In this document: piece after piece, positions 38,547-47,782 of the stretch
How the letters are laid out: each line of letters starts with the position of its first letter
How positions within the stretch are numbered: the first letter of the stretch is position 1
NCBI RefSeq assembly: GCF_003048375.1
Contig: NZ_CP021642.1
Span: 124,001 to 188,000, forward strand
DNA: 64,000 bases
Reading direction: 5' to 3'
From: Campylobacter concisus
GTDB taxonomy: Bacteria; Campylobacterota; Campylobacteria; Campylobacterales; Campylobacteraceae
Translations under genes and position numbers: made by a program
Notes under the pieces: model-generated
What the model saw: the letters and a program-made list of their open reading frames with translations, nothing else
Told to the model about the DNA's origin: nothing
The model's database searches: none

Positions 38547-39317
38547 GAACTATTTGCAGCAGAGTGGAATATATGTGCTGGAGTATTAGGAAGCACTGTT
38601 GGATTTTCAGGAGGAGTTGGATTAGGTTATGCGGGGTTTAAAGCAAGAGCATATCAATCAATGTTTCTATCAGCGCAGCTTGGTCAAGACGGAGCCTTAG
38701 AGGCATTAGCTGACATGTTTCAATACTCTACCTATCTAGTAGGTCTAAATAAAAATTTACAAATGGCTGAAGAGTTTAGAAGACTGGCTAAAAATCCCCC
38801 ACTAGATGAATGTGGCATGATGCCTTATCTTGATGAGATAGTAGGGAGCTACTTCGTGATGGATTTTAATAGAAATTTAACCGTAGTTGAGCCAAATGGT
38901 TCAATGCACACTCATCTAAGAAAATTAGTAGAAGATGAAGGCAAACTACTAGACCCTAGAGACCTTGACGCAAATGAGACTACAAGGGAAGAATTTACAA
39001 AATACGTTAAAGACAATATTGATGGAAGCGGTCAAGACTTTAATGGTGGTTTTCCTGGCACTTGGGACGATAGAGCCGTTTCTCTCTACATCGACTCTAC
39101 CCTCCTAGAAGCCAAAATAATGTCCCTAACCCCACCAGAGGGATATCCAAATGCACCATACTACAACACACCAGAAGAGCTAACAAGACTATATGAGGCT
39201 GGTAAATTAGATAAAAAATTAAATCCTCTAACACCAGTAATGTATAGAGATAGCTTCCCAGAAGATATTAGGCAAAAGATCCTAAGCTATGCTAAAGAGC
39301 ATAATATAAAGGATTAA
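37953..39317 (+). CDS. Membrane-anchored partner (possible immunity) of the 1287-residue protein, copy 1
   Basis: This 454-residue protein has an N-terminal signal anchor (residues 4-20, IAFIIIALLAVGLLLII) with no lipobox. The large extracytoplasmic domain includes YTVIAPNGDKIEFDKKTNL, ICAGVLGSTVGFSGGVGLGY, PPLDECGMMPYLDEIVGSYF and a conserved end LTPPEGYPNAPYYNTPEEL. It starts 3 bp after the large gene. Pairing with the duplicated toxin-like C-terminus suggests a periplasmic immunity protein. An accessory or co-effector role is also possible. Unknown family. Confidence 0.62.
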   Translation: MKKIAFIIIALLAVGLLLIINKGNLQDKGNLMDNTNTYTVIAPNGDKIEFDKKTNLIASKNAKNNTARLGEKSRMVLEARSILDSSPYKNYKPLYYNPKPNSLGQTDYLSFKPWLDISYKPSSTKISPWTKSEKAYYESLKDKRDRYIYLVKRSNLKCTMIDIPDDAIGRVDSNGKLTKPEYAEIYDEVNAHKGTLKSELFAAEWNICAGVLGSTVGFSGGVGLGYAGFKARAYQSMFLSAQLGQDGALEALADMFQYSTYLVGLNKNLQMAEEFRRLAKNPPLDECGMMPYLDEIVGSYFVMDFNRNLTVVEPNGSMHTHLRKLVEDEGKLLDPRDLDANETTREEFTKYVKDNIDGSGQDFNGGFPGTWDDRAVSLYIDSTLLEAKIMSLTPPEGYPNAPYYNTPEELTRLYEAGKLDKKLNPLTPVMYRDSFPEDIRQKILSYAKEHNIKD

Positions 39318-39335
39318 AGAATAAATTTAATATCT

Positions 39336-40358
39336 ATGGCTCCACTTGGAGCCAAAATTCGTCTCTTAATAGGCTACTACAATTTAAATTTAATCTGGGA
39401 TCGTATGACTAGCAGTGGAACTATGAAGCGTGCTTTTAGCTTTAGTCGAAAAAATATCGAATCATTACAAAACATATTAAAAGATTATGGCAAGTCACTA
39501 GGAAAAGATATGGGAATAGCTTTATTTACTGGTATAGTAGAACTTTGGAAAACATCTTATGATCAACTAGAAGAGAACTACAACGAGATAATGCACACAA
39601 GATATAAGTATAATTTCAATGAAGCCTTTGCGCTAAATAACATATCTTATAAACCTATGTCACTATATGAAGCCTATGATAAAAATAGTACAAATAGCTA
39701 TTGCTACTATCCAGTAATGATCTATCAAAACTATATAAGCCTAAATTTAAATAGACTATTTCTAGGAGCTAATATAAGTAGTGGAGGACTAGACTATAAC
39801 TCTTTTATGTACTACGACATAGACCACAAGAAAAACAAACTATCTTTTAACCTAGCTTCTAAACTAGCACTAAATAACCTTAGTACCTATCTATGCTTAG
39901 ATGAGCTAAGAGGAGCTGGTAATGAGATAGATGCAAGATATTTTAAATATGCTAGAAGTAAATATGCTATCTCCGATGTGGATATAAACTTACTAGACAC
40001 AGATGTTGAGGAGGAGAAAGAGGTGTACGAAATTTATAAGCAAAGCTCATTAGCAAACGTAGCATCAGGCAAACCAAAATATCCGATAGACTCATATCAA
40101 AAAGCAGCAGTAATAATAGATAAACTTAAAAGAGGTATATTTAACACAGAAGATAACGATAACTCTCACTCTAACCTCTCAAGAGATCTAGTGGAGGCTC
40201 TTGATACTATTGGTAACAATAACATAAAAGGGATATATGTGGGGTGTAAGGAAAATGACTCTAAAGATGGAAATTTCAATGGAAAGACAATCCCCCCTCG
40301 CTTAGTTGGTCGTCTAGCCACCACCATAGTAATGGAAGATGGTCTATATATAGGATAA
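39336..40358 (+). pseudogene. Duplicated C-terminal fragment of the 1287-residue gene (orphan module)
   Basis: This open frame of 340 codons begins MAPLGA and then equals residues 954-1287 of the upstream large protein. The ATG lies inside a GGCTCC/GGAGCC hairpin and has no ribosome-binding site. It may therefore be untranslated, or serve as an orphan C-terminal module that can recombine onto the full gene. It is followed at 3 bp by partner copy 2, as in the parent arrangement. Confidence 0.7.
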
Positions 40359-40955
40359 GATATGAAGAAGATTGCATTTATCATCATAGCTCTTTTAGCA
40401 GTAGGATTACTATTAATAATAAACAAAGGAAATTTACAAGATAAAGGAAATTTAATGGATAACACTAATACATATACGGTTATAGCTCCAAATGGGGATA
40501 AGATAGAATTTGACAAAAAAACAAATTTAATAGCTTCTAAAAATGCAAAAAATAATACGGCACGCTTGGGAGAAAAATCTCGGATGGTTCTTGAAGCCCG
40601 CTCCATCCTAGACTCATCTCCATATAAAAACTATAAACCACTATACTATAACCCTAAACCAAATTCTCTAGGTCAAACAGACTATCTATCTTTTAAACCA
40701 TGGCTAGACATTAGCTATAAACCAAGCTCTACTAAAATATCACCTTGGACTAAATCAGAAAAAGCCTACTATGAAAGTTTAAAAGATAAGAGAGATAGAT
40801 ATATCTATCTAGTAAAAAGAAGTAACCTAAAATGTACTATGATAGATATCCCAGATGATGCCATAGGAAGAGTAGATAGTAATGGCAAACTAACTAAACC
40901 AGAGTATGCTGAAATTTATGATGAAGTAAATGCTCATAAAGGCACATTAAAATCA
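39354..40955 (+). repeat. Direct repeat, copy 2 (1602 bp)
   Basis: Second copy of the 36945-38546 repeat. The 5' boundary is 1 bp after the 39338-39353 inverted repeat. The 3' boundary is abrupt, inside partner copy 2, after which the two copies are only moderately similar. Confidence 0.9.
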
Positions 40956-41720
40956 ATGCTCTTTTCTGCAGAGTGGGGAATGTGTGCAGGGATACTTGGA
41001 GATACTATGGGGTTCTCATATGGAAATGAAGCAGGTTTTAAAGCAAGGGATTATCAAAGAATTTTCTTGGCAGCCCAGCTAGGAGTAACAAAGGCTTTAA
41101 AATTTCTAGGTGATTTATTTGAATACACTACTTATGACATAGGTCTAAACAAAAATTTACAAATGGCTGAAGAATTTAGGAAAATAGCTAAAAATCCTCC
41201 ACTAGATGAATATGGAATGATGCCTTATCTTGATGAGATAGTAGGGAGCTATTTCGTGATGGATTTTAATAGGGGTGGCATCATTAATAATGCAGATGGC
41301 TCGCTTCATAAACGCTTAAGAAAATTAGTAGAAGATAAAGGCGAGCTTCTTGACCCTAGAGACCTAGATGCAAATGAGACCAGTAGGGAAGAATTTGTAA
41401 ATTATATTAAAAGTCACATGAGTGAATTTCAAGAGGAATATGGCAAAGGTGCTTTCCCTAATAGATGGAGTGAAAAAGATCTTTCTCTTTATATCGATTC
41501 TGCTCTCCTAGAAGCTAAAATAATGTCCCTAACCCCACCAGAGGGCTACCCAAATGCACCATACTACAACACACCAGAAGAGTTAACAAGACTATATGAG
41601 GCTGGTAAATTAGATAAAAAGCTAAATCCTCTAACACCAGTAATGTATAGAGATAGCTTCCCAGAAGATCTTAGGCAAAAGATCCTAAGCTATGCCAAAG
41701 AGCATAATATAAAGGATTGA
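40362..41720 (+). CDS. Membrane-anchored partner (possible immunity), copy 2
   Basis: The 452-residue product is identical to copy 1 for residues 1-198, then homologous but diverged (e.g. MCAGILGDTMGFSYG against ICAGVLGSTVGFSGG). It is again nearly identical for the last 60 or so residues. The mosaic pattern indicates recombination between alleles. Topology as copy 1: signal anchor plus extracytoplasmic domain. Probably covers a related but different effector allele; inference. Confidence 0.62.
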   Translation: MKKIAFIIIALLAVGLLLIINKGNLQDKGNLMDNTNTYTVIAPNGDKIEFDKKTNLIASKNAKNNTARLGEKSRMVLEARSILDSSPYKNYKPLYYNPKPNSLGQTDYLSFKPWLDISYKPSSTKISPWTKSEKAYYESLKDKRDRYIYLVKRSNLKCTMIDIPDDAIGRVDSNGKLTKPEYAEIYDEVNAHKGTLKSMLFSAEWGMCAGILGDTMGFSYGNEAGFKARDYQRIFLAAQLGVTKALKFLGDLFEYTTYDIGLNKNLQMAEEFRKIAKNPPLDEYGMMPYLDEIVGSYFVMDFNRGGIINNADGSLHKRLRKLVEDKGELLDPRDLDANETSREEFVNYIKSHMSEFQEEYGKGAFPNRWSEKDLSLYIDSALLEAKIMSLTPPEGYPNAPYYNTPEELTRLYEAGKLDKKLNPLTPVMYRDSFPEDLRQKILSYAKEHNIKD

Positions 41721-41789
41721 TTAACGCTCATTAAAGTTTTATTTAAGAACATTGATTTTAAAATAAGTTTCTTCTAAAATAACTTTAGA

Positions 41790-41795
41790 TAGAAT
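41790..41795 (+). promoter_or_regulatory. -10 box upstream of tssJ
   Basis: TAGAAT at 41790-41795 lies in the 115-bp gap before tssJ, about 40 bases before the ATG, which is preceded by GAGGTAAAGG. Likely start of the T6SS core operon. Confidence 0.45.
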
Positions 41796-41835
41796 TACAT
41801 AAAAATAATATTATTAACGTGAGGTAAAGGAAACC

Positions 41836-42303
41836 ATGAAGAAAACGTTTAAATTTCTTTGTTCTTTAATTTTTATGCTATTTATCGCAGGATGTGCAAA
41901 AGATCTTATCATAAGCAACACCCCAAATTCAAACTTAAACTACCACGGTGACAACGTACCAGTGACTATCATCGCTTACAAGCTGAAAGATGTGGCAAAA
42001 TTTCAGCAAGCTAGTATAGTTGATCTAGCCGAGAAAAATGGCGACATACTTGGTCAAGACAAGATAGACTCGATAAAAACGCAAATTCAGCCAAATACAA
42101 ACAGATATGCTTTTACAAATGTCGATCCAGACGAAGTGCCATACGTAGGTATTTTGGTGCTTTATGCTGATCAAAGCAAGACAAATATCAAAGCTTATAA
42201 ATCAACAAAAGAAGCAAAAGAGAAAAATATAGTTTTTGAGATAACTAAAAATGGCGTAAATACGATAGACGCTAGCAGCTCTAATATTCAAGCAAGCAAA
42301 TAA
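41836..42303 (+). CDS. tssJ: T6SS outer-membrane lipoprotein TssJ
   Basis: TssJ anchors the TssLM membrane complex at the outer membrane. The 155-residue product has lipobox FIAGC (Cys20) and a compact beta domain with DNVPVTIIAYKLKDVAKFQQAS and VDPDEVPYVGILVLYAD, as in the VasD/SciN family. First gene of the core cluster, one base before tssK. Confidence 0.9.
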   Translation: MKKTFKFLCSLIFMLFIAGCAKDLIISNTPNSNLNYHGDNVPVTIIAYKLKDVAKFQQASIVDLAEKNGDILGQDKIDSIKTQIQPNTNRYAFTNVDPDEVPYVGILVLYADQSKTNIKAYKSTKEAKEKNIVFEITKNGVNTIDASSSNIQASK

Positions 42304-42304
42304 A

Positions 42305-43699
42305 ATGTCTGATAAACTAAAAGTTGTCTGGTACAACGGGATGAACGTTGATAAGGTTCATTTCGAGCAGCAAGAGAGGTATTTTGAGAGAAATTTAAAC
42401 CTAAAAACCGTCTCGTCTTTATCAAATTTATATGGAGTTTTGGAGCTTGATATCTCAAGCGAGCTTTTGCTTCAAGGCAAGATAGGGCTAAATAAAATTT
42501 CTTGCATCTCACAAGATGGTACGATATTTAACGCCCCAGATCAAGACGACCTACCAGAGCCTTTTGAGATAAGTCCTAGCGAGCTAAATTCTGCTGTCAT
42601 AGTGCTAAAGCTGCCAGTTAGCTCAGGACTTGTTGATGTTAGCTTGCAAAACAACCTGCCAAACCTAAAATTTACAGCTAAACAAGCGCTCATTAGCTCA
42701 AGAGTGCATGATGAAGCTAGTAATGATATCTTGAACGAGCTAGATGATAAAGACGACTTTGAGCTTTCATCTGCTTTCACGCAGGATAAAGAAAATTTGA
42801 TCCTAGCAAGCCAAAGATCGGCTCTAGGAGTGCTTGGCTCAAAGACGCCTTATGATCTTAGCGTGCCTATTTGCAGGATAAAAAACATAGACCTAAACAA
42901 ACAAATAACGCTTGATGAGAAATTTATCCCAACTTGCATCGATATCAGTAAAAATTCTTTCATCACTAGCTTTATAGATGAGTTTAGCTTTGCTACAAAG
43001 CAGCACCAAGAGAGCTATACTGGGCTTTTAGGTGGCATAGATCAGGCGAAAAATAGGCTTGATATTTCAACATATTTGACGCTAAATATGCTGAAAAAAT
43101 GGCACTTGATATTCTCATATCTTTTCAAAAGAGATAAAATTCATCCAGAGTATCTATATGAAAAGCTAGTTGATTTTCAAGCTGATCTGCTAGCTCTAAG
43201 TCACGATGATAGTTTTAGCGAATTTATAGCTTATGATCACAACAACTTAAGTCAAACTTTCGTACCGTTAATAAACAATCTTAGGCTTTTGTTCTCGCAT
43301 ATCTTGTCGCCAAAATACGTCATGGCACAGATTGTTAAAAACAATCACGGCTTTTTTGACTGCGTCTTTGATAACCCAAGCATCATAGAAAACTCAGAAA
43401 TTTACTTTGCTATCCATAGCGATACAAAAAATGAGTACCTGCTTAAAAATTTCAAAGAGCAGTGCAAAATCCACACCCAATCAAACATCAAAAGTATCGT
43501 CTCATCACAGCTTCGCGGCATAAATGTAGAGCAAATTTCAGCTATACCTAGTACATTGCCAAAGCTAAATGACTATATCTACTACAAGATCGATAAAAAA
43601 GATGAAATTTTCAAAAGCTTCGCAAATCAAAGCGTTATTAGCGTCTATATAACAGCAAATTTATCAAACGCTGACATTAAGATGTGGGCTTTATTATAA
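42305..43699 (+). CDS. tssK: T6SS baseplate protein TssK
   Basis: TssK links the baseplate to the membrane complex. The 464-residue product starts LKVVWYNGMNVDKVHFEQQERYF, the recognisable VasE/ImpJ opening (W..G....HFQQQ), and keeps PVCRIKN-like spacing (PICRIKNIDLNKQ) in the middle. Size and neighbours (tssJ, tssL) fit. Confidence 0.92.
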   Translation: MSDKLKVVWYNGMNVDKVHFEQQERYFERNLNLKTVSSLSNLYGVLELDISSELLLQGKIGLNKISCISQDGTIFNAPDQDDLPEPFEISPSELNSAVIVLKLPVSSGLVDVSLQNNLPNLKFTAKQALISSRVHDEASNDILNELDDKDDFELSSAFTQDKENLILASQRSALGVLGSKTPYDLSVPICRIKNIDLNKQITLDEKFIPTCIDISKNSFITSFIDEFSFATKQHQESYTGLLGGIDQAKNRLDISTYLTLNMLKKWHLIFSYLFKRDKIHPEYLYEKLVDFQADLLALSHDDSFSEFIAYDHNNLSQTFVPLINNLRLLFSHILSPKYVMAQIVKNNHGFFDCVFDNPSIIENSEIYFAIHSDTKNEYLLKNFKEQCKIHTQSNIKSIVSSQLRGINVEQISAIPSTLPKLNDYIYYKIDKKDEIFKSFANQSVISVYITANLSNADIKMWALL

Positions 43700-43708
43700 G
43701 GACAAAAA

Positions 43709-44473
43709 ATGAGTGAAAATCAAAATGACATTTCAGTTTTAAGCCAGACAAAGCTTCTAGGACTTGGCGCAAATCCTGCCCTAGATCACGTGCTACCACT
43801 GCTTCTTTTGGCAAACAGAGTATCAAAACTACAAAATTTTTCACAAAGTGAGATGCAAAATTTACGTGAAAAGCTGATAAATGATATATTAAGCACCACT
43901 TCAAAGATCTCAAATTTGGGCATTTATGAAGAGGATGACATCATTAGGCTTAGATATTGCCTTTGCGTTTTCATCGATGAGAGCTTGCTTAAAAATGAAA
44001 TTTTTATGAATAGTTTTTGGGCAAATAACACTTTAACAACGAGATTTTTCAACGAAAATTTAGGTGGTAACAAATTCTTTGGCATCATGGATAAATGGTT
44101 TGAAAACGTTGGCAAAAACAAGGATTTTTTAGAGTTTATCTACGCTTGTTTGGTGCTTGGATACAAGGGCAAATACGAAGCGCAGGAAGATTGCAACGAG
44201 AAAATTTCATACCTTTGTGAAAATATAGCCTCAGCCGTTTCGCCACTTATCAAGGCAGATGAAAATGTATTTGAAAAGAGTTATTTAAAAACTAAAAAGA
44301 GAAGCTTTTTTGAGATATTTTCACTAAGACATTTGAAATTTTATTTTATCCTTATAGCGCTTGCAGCTATCGCGGCTGCGTTTTTATATAGCACCTACTC
44401 GATGGATCAAAACAACGTAAAAAACGACAGCGTTCTAAACAATAAAATAGAAAATTTTATGGACAAAAAGTAA
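43709..44473 (+). CDS. tssL: T6SS inner-membrane protein TssL (DotU/IcmH family)
   Basis: The 254-residue product has the DotU helical domain (RYCLCVFIDESLLKN; LVLGYKGKYEA) and a single C-terminal transmembrane helix at about residues 210-230 (FYFILIALAAIAAAFLYSTY), the usual tail-anchored topology. It has no OmpA-like peptidoglycan-binding extension, in contrast to specialised TssL. Partners TssM. Confidence 0.92.
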   Translation: MSENQNDISVLSQTKLLGLGANPALDHVLPLLLLANRVSKLQNFSQSEMQNLREKLINDILSTTSKISNLGIYEEDDIIRLRYCLCVFIDESLLKNEIFMNSFWANNTLTTRFFNENLGGNKFFGIMDKWFENVGKNKDFLEFIYACLVLGYKGKYEAQEDCNEKISYLCENIASAVSPLIKADENVFEKSYLKTKKRSFFEIFSLRHLKFYFILIALAAIAAAFLYSTYSMDQNNVKNDSVLNNKIENFMDKK

Positions 44474-45757
44474 GTGCAAGATAAGTTTTTCAACAAATTT
44501 AGCGAAAACTTTTCAGAAAACGAACTCTACATCAGCCTTATAGACGAGATGTCAAAGTATAAGACTTTGACTCACGATACGATAAAATGGGACTTTGTTT
44601 ATAGCTCGTCTTTAAAGGCATTAAGCGAATTTAGCCTCGATGTAAAGCTTTTAAATTTCTTAGCGATCTCTGCTATAAATTTAAACGACAAAGATGCTTT
44701 TAGAAGTTTAATCAGTGCTTTTTCATTTTTCCTAACTACCCTAAAACAAGAGCCAAGTTTATTAGCCAAAAATGAAAAGCAAGTGCCTACTAAAAAAAAG
44801 ATATTTGCTCAAACGATAGAGCTTTTTACGCAAGCTCACAGAGATGGTATAAATTTAGACGAAGCGGACGCAAAGGCGTTTAATGAGCTTGTACCTGAGC
44901 TCTCACGCGAGCTTAGCACGCACTTTGATACGCTTTATATAGAAGAGAAAAATGAGCAAACTCAAAAAGTAGAGGAGCCAAAACAGCAGCCGCAAAAGGC
45001 AGAACCAAGTTACTCACAAAGTGTCTCTTTTGGCAGTAGCGACATTAGTACATTTAGTGATAGGGAGTTTAGGGAGTATTTTGTAAATTTATCCATCTCG
45101 CTTTTAAAAAATGATATAAAAAATTTGACCGCTTACTCACTTGTTTTTGAGGCGATGTGGGGCAGGATCAAGGCTTTGCCAGTTAGCAGCGAGCAAGTGA
45201 CGCAGATACGTTATCCTGATGAAAATTTGATCTTACTTTTTAAAAATATGAAAGAAGTAAACCTTGGTAATTTAGAGAAATTTATAAGAAATTTAGCTCT
45301 TAATCCATTTTGGATAGATGGCGTTAGGATATTTTGTGAGTTTTTAAGATCATCTGGACTAAGCGAGCAAAGCGAACTAGTTTCTAATATGACTTTAAAT
45401 TTCATAGAAAAATTTTCAGATATAAAAAAACTTAAATTTCAAAGTGAAGAGGCATTTTTCAGCGAAGAGAGCGCTAAATTTTTTAGTAAAAAAGAGAGCA
45501 CAAATTTTATCTCTAGTGATGATATGAAAAAGGATATGAGTTTTGAAGAGCTGATAAAAGCCCTTGATAGAAGCAAATATACAACAAATTCACAAAGTGA
45601 GCTTAGCTTTTTGTTGGAGCTTTCCAAAATTTTTACAAGCCAAGGCATGGATAACAACGCAAAAGTTGTATATTCGCAAATAGTTAAATTTATAGAAAAC
45701 ACTGAGCTAAAGGATTATTTGTCAGATATTTATATAAAGGCAAAAACATTTTTGTGA
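44474..45757 (+). CDS. tssA: T6SS TssA-family protein (ImpA/VasJ type)
   Basis: The 427-residue protein starts at GTG directly after the tssL stop. Features include DTIKWDFVYSSSLKALSEFSL near the N-terminus, a Gln/Lys-rich linker around residues 155-170, and a C-terminal VasJ-like region (NPFWIDGVRIFCEFLRSSGL). TssA proteins prime or cap the growing sheath. Which TssA class this is cannot be decided by eye. Confidence 0.82.
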   Translation: MQDKFFNKFSENFSENELYISLIDEMSKYKTLTHDTIKWDFVYSSSLKALSEFSLDVKLLNFLAISAINLNDKDAFRSLISAFSFFLTTLKQEPSLLAKNEKQVPTKKKIFAQTIELFTQAHRDGINLDEADAKAFNELVPELSRELSTHFDTLYIEEKNEQTQKVEEPKQQPQKAEPSYSQSVSFGSSDISTFSDREFREYFVNLSISLLKNDIKNLTAYSLVFEAMWGRIKALPVSSEQVTQIRYPDENLILLFKNMKEVNLGNLEKFIRNLALNPFWIDGVRIFCEFLRSSGLSEQSELVSNMTLNFIEKFSDIKKLKFQSEEAFFSEESAKFFSKKESTNFISSDDMKKDMSFEELIKALDRSKYTTNSQSELSFLLELSKIFTSQGMDNNAKVVYSQIVKFIENTELKDYLSDIYIKAKTFL

Positions 45758-45797
45758 TAAAATATGTTTTTTTAAAACTTCTTTAATTTTATTTAAT

Positions 45798-45803
45798 TAT
45801 AAT
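45798..45803 (+). promoter_or_regulatory. -10 box upstream of tssB
   Basis: A perfect TATAAT in the 80-bp gap between tssA and tssB, about 35 bases before the tssB ATG, suggests an internal promoter for the sheath genes. Confidence 0.5.
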
Positions 45804-45837
45804 TCTTAAATCATTTACTCAAAAAAAGGATGTTATT

Positions 45838-46323
45838 ATGGCAGAGAATTCAATCCCACCAAAAGAACGTATAAACATTGTTTATAGAACCAAAACAAAC
45901 AACCAAGAAGCAGATGTCGAGCTTCCATTAAAGCTGATGGTAGTTTCAAATTTAACTGGTGAAAATCAAACTCCACTTGAAGATCGCGAAGTTGTCTCTA
46001 TAAATAAGATAAATTTCGATCAAGTTATGAAAAGTTTAGACATTCATACTGAATTTTCAGTGAAAAATAGACTAAATTCTGGTAGCGAAGATCTAAATAT
46101 CGATCTTAATTTCGAAAGCATTCAAGACTTCAATCCAGACAATATCATCAATCAAGTCCCTGAGCTAAAAAAGCTATTGCAGCTTAGAAAAGCTTTAGTT
46201 GCGTTAAAAGGACCTATGGGCAATATGCCTGATTTTAGAAAAGCAGTTTTAGAGGCTATTAAGGATGAAGATAGTAGAAAACAGCTTCTTTTAGAGCTTA
46301 AAGACGAAAAAGATAAGGAATAA
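45838..46323 (+). CDS. tssB: T6SS contractile sheath small subunit TssB
   Basis: The 161-residue VipA/ImpB homolog has KERINIVYRTKTNNQEADVELPLKLMVV (in part), DREVVSINKINFDQVM and the C-terminal LLQLRKALVALKGPMGN and FRKAV stretches typical of the family. It forms the sheath with TssC, which starts 2 bp downstream. Confidence 0.95.
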   Translation: MAENSIPPKERINIVYRTKTNNQEADVELPLKLMVVSNLTGENQTPLEDREVVSINKINFDQVMKSLDIHTEFSVKNRLNSGSEDLNIDLNFESIQDFNPDNIINQVPELKKLLQLRKALVALKGPMGNMPDFRKAVLEAIKDEDSRKQLLLELKDEKDKE

Positions 46324-46325
46324 AG

Positions 46326-47774
46326 ATGTCTGAAACTAAAGTAAAAACTCCTATCATTGAAAGCATAATGCAAAGGAGCAAATATACAAAAGAGGATGAA
46401 AGTTATAGCGTAGTAAAGCAAGGAGTTGCTGAGTTTATCTCAAATATCATCACAACAAACAACGCTGAAGAGAAGATAAATAAGCTTGCACTTGATGAGA
46501 TGATAGCTCATATAGACACGCTTTTATCAGCTCAGATGGATGAAATTTTACACAATAAATCTTTTCAAGAGCTAGAATCTACTTGGCGTGGCATTAGATT
46601 TTTAGTTGAGAGAACAAATTTCAACGAAAACGTAAAGATCGACCTTTTAGACGCAACAAAAGAAGAAATTTTAGATGACTTTGAAAACAATCTAGATATA
46701 ACTCAAAGCACACTTTATAAGCAAATTTACTCAGCTGAATATGGTCAATTCGGTGGTGAGCCAGTTGGTGCGATAGTTGCTGACTATGAGCTAGATAAGT
46801 CAAATCAAGACATGACTTTCTTAAACAAAATGTCATCAATCGCTGCGATGAGTCACTCTCCGCTTCTAACTTCGCTATCTTCTAAATTCTTTGGACTTGA
46901 TAACTTTGGCGAACTTGAAAACATAAAAGATCTAAAGAGTCTACTTGAAGGTCCTCAATACACAAGATGGAGAACTTTTAGAGAGAACGAAGATGCAAAA
47001 TATACAGGTTGTATGGTAAATAGATTTCTTACCAGATCTCCATATATCCCAGAAGATAACCCTATAAAAAGCTTTAACTACCGCGAAAGCGTTGATAAGC
47101 ACGATGATATGCTTTGGGGCAATGGCGCTTATGCGTTTGCTACAAGACTTACAGAGAGTTTTGCGGACTATAGATGGTGCGGAAACATCATCGGACCAAA
47201 AGGTGGCGGCGCTGTAAAAGACCTACCAACTTACACTTATGAAAACTACGGAAGCGTTCAGACAAAAATTCCAACCGAAGTTTTGATCACAGATAGAAGA
47301 GAATTTGAGCTTGCAGAAAATGGCTTTATCACGCTTACATTAAGACGTGATAGCAACAACGCAGCATTTTTCTCTGCAAACTCTGTGCTAAAACCTAAAG
47401 TTTTCCCAAATACTCCAGAAGGTAAAGCTGCTGAGACAAATTTCAGACTTGGCACACAGCTTCCATATGTATTTTTGATCTCTCGTTTGGCTCACTATCT
47501 AAAAGTACTTCAAAGAGAAGAGATCGGTACTTGGAAAGAGCGCAGTGACGTTGAGCGTGGCTTAAATGAGTGGCTAAGACAGTACATCTCAGATCAGGAA
47601 AATCCACCAGCTGATGTAAGAAGTAGAAGACCATTTAGAAGTGCAAAAGTTATCGTTAGCGATATAGCTGGCGAGCCAGGCTGGTATAAGATAGAGCTTC
47701 TAGCTAGACCTCACTTTAAATTTATGGGGGCAAATTTCGAGCTTTCTTTGGTTGGTAAGCTGGATAAAGAGTAA
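46326..47774 (+). CDS. tssC: T6SS contractile sheath large subunit TssC
   Basis: The 482-residue VipB/ImpC homolog shows family blocks QELESTWRGIRFLVERTNF, AEYGQFGGEPVGAIVADYE, the FLTRSPYIPEDNP area, NGAYAFATRLTESFADYRWC and IVSDIAGEPGWYKIELLARPH (in part). Length is standard. Confidence 0.97.
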   Translation: MSETKVKTPIIESIMQRSKYTKEDESYSVVKQGVAEFISNIITTNNAEEKINKLALDEMIAHIDTLLSAQMDEILHNKSFQELESTWRGIRFLVERTNFNENVKIDLLDATKEEILDDFENNLDITQSTLYKQIYSAEYGQFGGEPVGAIVADYELDKSNQDMTFLNKMSSIAAMSHSPLLTSLSSKFFGLDNFGELENIKDLKSLLEGPQYTRWRTFRENEDAKYTGCMVNRFLTRSPYIPEDNPIKSFNYRESVDKHDDMLWGNGAYAFATRLTESFADYRWCGNIIGPKGGGAVKDLPTYTYENYGSVQTKIPTEVLITDRREFELAENGFITLTLRRDSNNAAFFSANSVLKPKVFPNTPEGKAAETNFRLGTQLPYVFLISRLAHYLKVLQREEIGTWKERSDVERGLNEWLRQYISDQENPPADVRSRRPFRSAKVIVSDIAGEPGWYKIELLARPHFKFMGANFELSLVGKLDKE

Positions 47775-47782
47775 ATTTAAGC

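Noticed and set aside
39336-40358. Independent gene for a 340-residue protein
   Set aside because: Except for six residues it is an exact copy of the end of the 1287-residue gene, and it has no ribosome-binding site. It is treated as an orphan fragment, although translation cannot be excluded.
37757-40606. Two identical 146-codon open frames on the minus strand (37757-38197 and 40166-40606)
   Set aside because: They are antisense shadows inside the duplicated toxin/partner repeat. They have no ribosome-binding sites, and their identity follows from the DNA repeat.
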